From Nocardioides lijunqiniae (GTDB taxonomy: Bacteria; Actinomycetota; Actinomycetes; Propionibacteriales; Nocardioidaceae): 64,000 nucleotides of DNA. Below are positions 58,503-64,000 of the stretch, piece by piece (the stretch's first letter is position 1; the number at the start of each line of letters is the position of its first letter). The notes below the pieces were generated by a model, which saw only the letters and a list, made by a program, of their open reading frames with translations, had not been told where the DNA came from and made no database searches. Where the stretch lies: assembly GCF_015024225.1 (NCBI RefSeq), contig NZ_JACJGM010000008.1:119765-183764 (forward strand). The letters run 5' to 3'. A program made the translations under genes and the position numbers.

Positions 58503-61051
58503 GCGGACCGCTGCTCGACCAGGTCACCTCGGTCAAGGTCAAGCTCGGCGTGCTGGTCGCGGTGAGCGTCACCGTGGCCGCCGTCGTCGCGGCCGTCGGC
58601 GCCTCCAGCGACGTCCCCTTCTGGCTCAGCATCCCGGTGACCGTCGCGCTGGCGCTGGGCGTGACGCAGCTGCTCGCCGTGGGCATGACCTCCCCGTTGC
58701 GCGAGATGACCGCTGCGGCCCGCGACATGGCGCGCGGCGACTACTCCGGCCGGGTCACGGCCACCTCCAACGACGAGGTCGGCGAGCTGGCCCGCGCGTT
58801 CAACCGCATGGCCGAGGACCTCGCGGCCGTGGACCGGCAGCGCCGCGAGCTCGTGGCCAACGTGAGCCACGAGCTGCGGACCCCGCTCGCCGCACTGTGC
58901 GCCGTACTGGAGAACCTCGTGGACGGCGTCGCCGAGCCCGACCCGGTGGCGCTGCGGACCGCCCTCGACCAGGCCGAGCGGCTGTCGGCGCTCGCCTCCG
59001 ACCTGCTCGACCTCGCCCGGGTCGACGCCGGGGAGGCGCCGCTGGCCACGGCGACCGTGCCCGTGCGCGAGCTGCTGGACCGGGGCGTGGCCGAGGCGCG
59101 GGTGACCGGCCGAGAGGTGACGTACGACGTACAGGTCGCGCCCGACGCGCTCACCGCCGAGGCCGACCCCGCGCGGCTGCACCAGCTGGTCGCCAACCTC
59201 CTCGACAACGCCTCGCGCCACAGCCCTCCGGGAGGCCGGGTCACCGTGGTGGCCGCGTCCACGCCGACGGGCTGGCGGCTCGAGGTCGCCGACGACGGGC
59301 CGGGTGTCCCGGCCGCCGACCGAGACCGGGTCTTCGAGCGCTTCGGCACGCTGTCCGACGCCGAGGGCGGAGGAGGCACGGGGCTCGGCCTCGCGATCGC
59401 CCGGTGGGTCAGCGACCTGCACGGCGGGTCCATCCACTTCGTCGATCCGGAGCCGTCGCGCAACGGCGCCCGCGTGCGGGTGGACCTCCCCCGCGACCCC
59501 CGTCGTCCCAGCCCCACCACCCCGCCGCAGGAGCCTGTCGTGACCCACCCCGTCCCCGCCCCGCCCGTGCGGGAGCTGACGCCCGCTCCGGTGGCGTCCG
59601 TCGCGCCCCACCCGTCGGCCCTGGACCTGATGTTCGGCCGGTTCTGGCCGGACGCGGTGCCGGGCAACCTGCGCGTCGTGCTCGCGAGCCTCGCGGTGGG
59701 CCTGCTCGCCGCCGTCGCGCTCCCCTACCGCGACAGCGGCGTGGGCACGGCGGCCGTGCTCCTCGCCGCCGGGGGCGTGGTGCTCGGGTTCAGCGTCCAC
59801 CGCCGCTCGCCGTTCACGCTGGCCTGCGCGGCACTCTGTGCCCTGCTGGCGCTGACGGTCGTGATGCGCGACGCCGACTGGATCGTGCTGCTCTGCCTGC
59901 TCGCGGGCGGCGCCGTGTGCATGGCCGGGGTGGTCCACGGCCGCACCGTGCCGGCGTTCGTCATCGCGGGCATCGCCTGGCCGCTCTCCGGGCTGCGCGG
60001 GCTGCCGTGGCTCGGTCGCTCGCTGCGCCGGGTCGGCGCCCTCAACGCCAGCGCGGCCGCCCTGCGCACCGTCGTGTGGTCGCTGCTCGCGCTCCTGGTC
60101 TTCGGCCTCCTCTTCGCCTCCGCGGACGCCGTCTTCGCCGAGTGGGCCGGCGCGGTCGTGCCCGACCTCGAGCTCGAGTCCTTCGTGCTCCGATCCTTCG
60201 TCACGGTCGCGGTGGGCGGGATGGTCCTCGCGGCGGCGTACCTCGCGCTCAACCCGCCCGACGTCGACACCGAGACCACCCCCGCCCGCCCCGTGGCCCA
60301 CCGCTACGAGTGGCTCGCGCCGGTCCTGCTCGTCGACGCCGTCTTCGTGGTCTTCCTCGTCGCGCAGGCCACCGTCATCTTCGGCGGCCACGACTACCTC
60401 GAGCGCACGACCGGCCTGACCTACGCCGAGTACGTCCACCAGGGCTTCGGGCAGCTCACCGTCGCGACCGGGCTCACCCTCCTGGTGGTGTGGGCCGCGG
60501 CCCGCAAGGCGCCGCGGACGACGGCCGCCGACCTGGCGTGGCTCCGGGGCGCGCTCGGACTGCTCTGCGCCCTCACGCTCGTCGTCGTGGTCTCCGCGCT
60601 GCACCGGATGCACGTCTACCAGGAGGCCTACGGCTTCACCCGCCTGCGCCTGCTCGTCGACGTCTTCGAGGGCTGGCTGGGGCTGCTGGTGCTGGCCGTC
60701 ATGGCCACCGGTGTGACGCTGCGGGCCGCCTGGCTCCCCCGTGCCGCGCTGCTGAGCGGCGCCGGCCTCCTGCTCGCCCTCGCCGCGATCAACCCGGACG
60801 CCTGGATCGCCCAGCACAACGTCGACCGCTACGCCGAGACCGGCAAGGTCGACTGGTACTACCTGCGCGGCCTCTCCGACGACGCCGTCCCCGTGCTTGC
60901 CGGCCTCCCCGCCGACGACGCCACCTGCGCCCTCGCCGGCCGTCGGACGGCGGACGACGACTGGCTGGCCTGGAACCTCGGCCGGCACCGCGCAGCCGAC
61001 CACCTGGGTGAGGTGGGCCAGCCGGACCCCCGCTGTTTCCAGGACTCCTGA
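58499..61051 (+). CDS. Sensor histidine kinase fused to DUF4153/DUF4173-type membrane domain
   Basis: The 850-residue protein has two halves. Residues 1-340 are a normal sensor kinase: two transmembrane helices, a HAMP domain (SPLREMTAAARDMARGDYSG), HisKA with His124 in NVSHELRTPL, and HATPase (LLDNASRH, DDGPGVP, GTGLGLAI). A Pro-rich linker of about 50 residues follows. Residues about 385-780 contain roughly ten membrane helices matching DUF4153/DUF4173, then a soluble tail. DUF4153 proteins usually stand alone, often beside two-component genes; here the frame is continuous. The second domain may sense or transport the signal. It overlaps the response regulator by 4 nt. Confidence 0.9.
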   Translation: MSGPLLDQVTSVKVKLGVLVAVSVTVAAVVAAVGASSDVPFWLSIPVTVALALGVTQLLAVGMTSPLREMTAAARDMARGDYSGRVTATSNDEVGELARAFNRMAEDLAAVDRQRRELVANVSHELRTPLAALCAVLENLVDGVAEPDPVALRTALDQAERLSALASDLLDLARVDAGEAPLATATVPVRELLDRGVAEARVTGREVTYDVQVAPDALTAEADPARLHQLVANLLDNASRHSPPGGRVTVVAASTPTGWRLEVADDGPGVPAADRDRVFERFGTLSDAEGGGGTGLGLAIARWVSDLHGGSIHFVDPEPSRNGARVRVDLPRDPRRPSPTTPPQEPVVTHPVPAPPVRELTPAPVASVAPHPSALDLMFGRFWPDAVPGNLRVVLASLAVGLLAAVALPYRDSGVGTAAVLLAAGGVVLGFSVHRRSPFTLACAALCALLALTVVMRDADWIVLLCLLAGGAVCMAGVVHGRTVPAFVIAGIAWPLSGLRGLPWLGRSLRRVGALNASAAALRTVVWSLLALLVFGLLFASADAVFAEWAGAVVPDLELESFVLRSFVTVAVGGMVLAAAYLALNPPDVDTETTPARPVAHRYEWLAPVLLVDAVFVVFLVAQATVIFGGHDYLERTTGLTYAEYVHQGFGQLTVATGLTLLVVWAAARKAPRTTAADLAWLRGALGLLCALTLVVVVSALHRMHVYQEAYGFTRLRLLVDVFEGWLGLLVLAVMATGVTLRAAWLPRAALLSGAGLLLALAAINPDAWIAQHNVDRYAETGKVDWYYLRGLSDDAVPVLAGLPADDATCALAGRRTADDDWLAWNLGRHRAADHLGEVGQPDPRCFQDS

Positions 61052-61060
61052 GGTCCTGGG

Positions 61061-61399
61061 GTGAGAGCATCGGCTGTGCCCGAGCCCCGAGAGAGCGTCC
61101 TCGCGCGTCGGCTCCGCCGGCGTCCGGTCGTCGTGCCCCAGCACGCGCTCGACGTCGTACCCGCCGGCGGGCCTCGTCCCCCTCGTCGCCCTCGTGCGCC
61201 TCGTCCGGCTCGATCGAGGCGCGAGTGGCTGCAGCTCGGCTACCACACCGTCCTGCTCGGGGCCTTCCTGATGGACGGCTACCTGTTCCTCTTCACCGCG
61301 AACGAGCTGCCGTGGAGCGCGATCGGCACCGTGGCGTCGATGGCCCTGCTGGTGGAGTTCCTGCTGTCCTTGAGGTCGAAGCCGGCACCGTTGGAGTGA
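61061..61399 (+). CDS. Small basic membrane protein, unknown
   Basis: A 112-residue protein with a very basic, Pro/Arg-rich N-terminal half and one or two membrane helices (YHTVLLGAFLMDGYLFLFTA and IGTVASMALLVEFLLSL). Start is the GTG at 61061 with GAGG 7 nt upstream; a GTG at 61076 is the alternative. It lies 9 nt after the sensor kinase, so it may be co-transcribed with the two-component genes. No family is recognised. Confidence 0.6.
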   Translation: MRASAVPEPRESVLARRLRRRPVVVPQHALDVVPAGGPRPPRRPRAPRPARSRREWLQLGYHTVLLGAFLMDGYLFLFTANELPWSAIGTVASMALLVEFLLSLRSKPAPLE

Positions 61400-61446
61400 T
61401 CCTCTGGACCATCGCGCAAGCGCCGGCGGACCGCTCCTGGAGCGCC

Positions 61447-61452
61447 TACACT
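61447..61452 (+). promoter_or_regulatory. -10 element of leaderless gene at 61460
   Basis: TACACT ends 7 nt before the ATG. Confidence 0.45.
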
Positions 61453-61459
61453 CCCCGCC

Positions 61460-61675
61460 ATGGAGAAGGCCATGAGCGACGCGTCGGACCAGCGTGGATG
61501 GGCGCACGCGCTCGGAGGGCTGCTCGCCGCCCTACTCGGCGTCAGCCTCATCGCCCAGGCGGGCGGCAGCGACCGCGAGCTCTTCCTGACCATCGGGATG
61601 GCGCTGGGCGCCGTGGGGCTCCTCGGGATCGTGATCGGCGGCGTCGCGATCGGCATCCAGCTGGCACGCGAGTAG
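61460..61675 (+). CDS. Small two-helix membrane protein
   Basis: A 71-residue protein with two Gly/Ala-rich transmembrane helices (ALGGLLAALLGVSLIAQAGG and TIGMALGAVGLLGIVIGGVAIGI) and short polar ends. No family is recognised. A promoter-like hexamer just upstream and normal codon use support expression. It converges on the MazG-like gene. Confidence 0.6.
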   Translation: MEKAMSDASDQRGWAHALGGLLAALLGVSLIAQAGGSDRELFLTIGMALGAVGLLGIVIGGVAIGIQLARE

Positions 61676-61698
61676 CTCAAGCTGCGAGCGGTGACGCG

Positions 61699-62028
61699 TC
61701 AGCGGTTGTCCCCCGATCCTCCGAGGACCGCGCGGCGCTGCCGGTCGGCGAGCTTGTCGACGTTGCGCTGAGCGACGTCGCTCAGCGAGAGGTCGAGGAA
61801 GTCGGCCAGGACGGCGGCGTACCAGAGGACGTCGCCGAGCTCGGCGGCCATGTCGTCGCGATCCAGGCGGGCCAGGTCGCTGTTCTCGTCGCGCACCAGC
61901 TTCTTGACCTTCTCGGCCACCTCGCCCGCCTCACCCACCAGGCCCAGGACCAGGTGCATGAACTCGTCGGGGGCATCCTTGTCACGGGCGGTGCGCATCG
62001 CGGCGCGCTGGTAGTCATCGAGGTCCAT
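61699..62028 (-). CDS. MazG-like nucleotide pyrophosphohydrolase
   Basis: The 109-residue protein is a short all-alpha NTP pyrophosphohydrolase: LVGEAGEVAEKVKK (ExxE metal site) and DDMAAELGDVLWYAAVLAD (ExxD). Such enzymes remove abnormal nucleoside triphosphates; specificity is unknown. Start is the ATG at 62028, with TAGCGT 6 nt upstream and no ribosome site, suggesting a leaderless message. Confidence 0.9.
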   Translation of the reverse strand: MDLDDYQRAAMRTARDKDAPDEFMHLVLGLVGEAGEVAEKVKKLVRDENSDLARLDRDDMAAELGDVLWYAAVLADFLDLSLSDVAQRNVDKLADRQRRAVLGGSGDNR

Positions 62029-62034
62029 GGCGGC

Positions 62035-62040
62035 ACGCTA
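62035..62040 (-). promoter_or_regulatory. -10 element of leaderless MazG-like transcript
   Basis: TAGCGT on the minus strand ends 6 nt before the ATG. It lies in the 15-nt gap after the phosphatase stop. Confidence 0.5.
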
Positions 62041-62043
62041 GCG

Positions 62044-62658
62044 TCAGAGCCGCAGGTGCTCCGGGAAGCCCGTCCACTGATGCTCCGGCGCCAGGTGCGA
62101 CATGTCGTTGAAGACCGCGACGGCCGGCGGTCGATCGGCGAAGCAGCGGATCACCGTCAGCGCGGCGTGGCAGCTGTCGATCCCCAGCCACCGCCACGGC
62201 GCAGCGCCGTAGACCTCGCGAACGAGCCACCCGATGGTGAAGGCGTGCGTCACCACGAGCTGGTGGCTGTCCTCCTCCGTCTGCTCCGGCGGGGTCAGCA
62301 GCCGGATGGCCTCCGAAGCATGCTTCGCCCCCACGACTGCCTCCTCCGCCGACACCTCCGAGAGGAACGCCATCACACCGGAGCGGAACGCCGGATCGAC
62401 CTCGTCCGGGGACGGCAGGTGCGGTACGTAGTCGCCCGCAGCGTCGAGCTCGGACAGGGGCAGCTGATGGTCGAGCTGGCCGGCCACGAGCCGCGCGGTC
62501 TCCGTCGCTCGAGGCAGGGGTCCGTGCAGCACGGATCCCAACGGCACCTGCGACAGCCGGTGCCCGAGCGCGATGGCCTGCTGGACGCCTCGCTCCGTCA
62601 GGCTCCCGTGGTGGTCCGGCTCGGCGTGCCTGGCCAGGTAGAGGTGTCGTGCCGACAT
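62044..62658 (-). CDS. Histidine phosphatase family protein
   Basis: The 204-residue phosphoglycerate-mutase-like protein has the LYLARHAEP motif (catalytic RHxE), LTERGVQQAIALGHRL, LPRATETARLVA, and the second His in LVVTHAFTIGWLVRE. The substrate could be a phosphorylated metabolite or a cofactor precursor. The ATG at 62658 is used (GGA 8 nt upstream); 62667 would add three residues. It lies between the DUF222 endonuclease and MazG genes on the same strand. Confidence 0.88.
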   Translation of the reverse strand: MSARHLYLARHAEPDHHGSLTERGVQQAIALGHRLSQVPLGSVLHGPLPRATETARLVAGQLDHQLPLSELDAAGDYVPHLPSPDEVDPAFRSGVMAFLSEVSAEEAVVGAKHASEAIRLLTPPEQTEEDSHQLVVTHAFTIGWLVREVYGAAPWRWLGIDSCHAALTVIRCFADRPPAVAVFNDMSHLAPEHQWTGFPEHLRL

Positions 62659-62699
62659 GGCTGGCATCCAACCACCAGCCGAGTTGACGGGGAGACGTC

Positions 62700-63926
62700 T
62701 CACTCCCGCTTGTGGAAGGAGACCTTGCCGCCCTCGTGGTGGGTGACTCCGTAGCCGGGGTGGTGGATCAGCGTGTGGTGGCGGGCGCAGAGCATCGCGC
62801 CACGCTCGACCGAGGTCTCGCCACCCTGAGACCAAGGGTCCAGGTGATGCGCGTGGCACCAGGCGGAGGGCCGGTCACAGCCGAGCGCGATGCAGCCTCC
62901 GTCGCGTACGGCCATGGCGATGCGTTGGGCCTTGGTGTGGAAGCGTCGCTTGCGGCCCACGTCGAGGACCTGGGACCTGCCACCGAGGACGACCGGGATC
63001 ACGCCGGCCTCGCAGGCCATGCGCCTCGCGAGGCTGGGGCTGATGCGGGTGCCGGTGTCGAGCTGCGCGGCCTTGAGCCCACCCATGAGGGTCTCGAGAG
63101 TCATGGTCACCACGACGGTGGCATCCATCCCGGCGGCCTTCGGAAGCTTCTCGACGGGGTAGCGGTCGACGTACTCGATGAACGCCAACCCCATGCCGTG
63201 CGGCGTCGATCCCTCACCACCGGCCTTGGGAGAGGCCAACGCCTGGAGGGGCTTGCGGAGCTTGTCGGCCTCGTGGGTCGGCATCGAGAACCGGCCATAG
63301 GTGGTGCCGTGGCCGTCGTCGTGCATCGTGAACCGCGCCTTCGCGCGGGCCTGGCGCTCCTGCGCCTCCAACTGCCTAGCCTCTTCTGCTTCGCCCACCT
63401 CGGGTGCCACGACGTCGAGGACCTGCTTGCCCAGGATCCGCAGGCGGATGGCGTCGAAGTGCTCGGCCTCGGCGAGGAGGTGGTCACGCGCCTGGGTCTT
63501 GATCGCGGTGCCGACGTCGTCGGGCAGCGCGTCGACGGCCTCGACGATTACCTTCGCCTGGTCGGCCAGGACGTCACCGCGACTGAGTGCGTCCTCGACC
63601 GGTGGGTGTGCTTCGAGGGCTTTGCCGAGCTTGGTGAGGGCCGCGGCGTCGCGTCGGGTCATGTGCGTCTCGTGGGCCAACCACGCGGCCGCAGAGGTCG
63701 CGCCTTGGGCGGCGCCGACCTCGGTCCGCTCGGCCTGCACGGCGGTCTTGAGGGTGAGCGCGGCGAGGCGGGCGTTGAGGCGGGTCTCCTCGACCAGCGC
63801 CTGGGCTGCTTCCTCTTTCGTCAGGGACCACAGGGGCTGGTCGGCGACGGTGTCGAGCTCGGCGTGAGCGTGTGCCATGGCGACGAGCAGGGGGTGGCTC
63901 GGCGGGTGGGTGGCGGGGCTGCTCAT
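62700..63926 (-). CDS. DUF222/HNH endonuclease family protein
   Basis: The 408-residue protein has an N-terminal helical DUF222 region (residues about 20-330) and a C-terminal HNH domain: CDRPSAWCHAHHLDPWSQGGET, then GAMLCARHHTLIHH, with zinc-type Cys and the HH/N-like catalytic His. This is the REP13E12-related family found in many diverged copies in actinobacterial genomes and suspected to be mobile or selfish; its role is not established. The frame is intact. It is the last gene in the window. Confidence 0.92.
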   Translation of the reverse strand: MSSPATHPPSHPLLVAMAHAHAELDTVADQPLWSLTKEEAAQALVEETRLNARLAALTLKTAVQAERTEVGAAQGATSAAAWLAHETHMTRRDAAALTKLGKALEAHPPVEDALSRGDVLADQAKVIVEAVDALPDDVGTAIKTQARDHLLAEAEHFDAIRLRILGKQVLDVVAPEVGEAEEARQLEAQERQARAKARFTMHDDGHGTTYGRFSMPTHEADKLRKPLQALASPKAGGEGSTPHGMGLAFIEYVDRYPVEKLPKAAGMDATVVVTMTLETLMGGLKAAQLDTGTRISPSLARRMACEAGVIPVVLGGRSQVLDVGRKRRFHTKAQRIAMAVRDGGCIALGCDRPSAWCHAHHLDPWSQGGETSVERGAMLCARHHTLIHHPGYGVTHHEGGKVSFHKRE

Positions 63927-63977
63927 GGGACCTACTCAAGCAGCCGCCACCGACAGTGGTGCCTGGTCAGGAGGCGG

Positions 63978-63986
63978 TTGTCCACA
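63978..63986 (+). promoter_or_regulatory. Single DnaA-box-like 9-mer
   Basis: TTGTCCACA matches the high-GC actinobacterial DnaA box. Only one copy is seen in the 74 nt upstream of the HNH gene, so it is not evidence for an origin. Confidence 0.3.
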
Positions 63987-64000
63987 GGGTGTGGAGCATT

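Noticed and set aside
62700..63926. HNH gene as part of an insertion sequence with terminal repeats
   Set aside because: No flanking inverted repeats or target duplications are visible within the available flanks.
63978..63986. Replication origin at the window end
   Set aside because: Only one DnaA-box-like 9-mer is present, with no cluster, AT-rich unwinding element, dnaA or dnaN.

Overview
The window is a gene-dense, very GC-rich stretch of an actinobacterial chromosome, most like Nocardioides or another member of the Nocardioidaceae. That reading is inference from gene content: an NdgR-type regulator beside leuCD, a TetR-type biotin regulator (BioQ), a desferrioxamine operon, an F420-pathway enzyme (CofC), a DUF222/HNH endonuclease, and an HU protein with a long Lys/Ala tail. 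No rRNA or CRISPR array is present. Two tRNA genes are present.

Layout. 1-1416 is the 3' end of a Ser/Thr kinase fused to an extracytoplasmic FG-GAP domain. 1425-21627 is a long minus-strand housekeeping block. In transcription order it reads: DAK2 kinase, recG, rsmD, coaD; then yceD, rpmF, rnc, mutM, a 68-aa coiled-coil protein; then smc, a thioesterase, a small membrane protein, ftsY; then amtB, two PII genes, glnD, ffh and a NYN protein. 21778-30970 holds rpmB, thiL, an AsnC-type domain protein, a DUF3515 lipoprotein, ddl, a trans-sulfuration-type enzyme, gpsA, plsC, cofC, hup and a hydrolase. 31063-42981 holds leuCD and ndgR, two alkylation-repair genes, an LCP protein, a desaturase, tRNA-Glu and tRNA-Gln, a CPBP protease, gltX and an FAH-family hydrolase. 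42982-47942 is the accessory part. It has dispersed repeats, a TetR-SDR-F420 reductase unit, and a probable retron: an inverted-repeat-bounded structured RNA followed directly by a reverse transcriptase. 47902-53006 is an iron-box-controlled desABCD operon. The remainder carries an orphan mraY, bioQ facing bioYMN, a two-component system whose kinase is fused to a second membrane domain, and small, MazG, phosphatase and HNH genes.

How genes work together. Ffh and FtsY are the two protein GTPases of co-translational targeting. AmtB, two PII proteins and GlnD form a nitrogen-sensing set behind a GlnR-like box. DesABCD make a hydroxamate siderophore behind a DmdR/IdeR-like box. BioQ and BioYMN form a biotin-uptake module with two operator copies. 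LeuCD and NdgR share duplicated operator-like boxes. CofC belongs to the F420 pathway, and a predicted F420-dependent reductase is encoded at 44616.

Three structural themes recur. Many genes have a TAnnnT hexamer only 6-7 nt before the start codon, suggesting leaderless transcripts. Three genes appear to start at CTG. Several families of inverted or dispersed repeats sit at gene 3' ends. The retron locus is the strongest candidate for an undescribed system.
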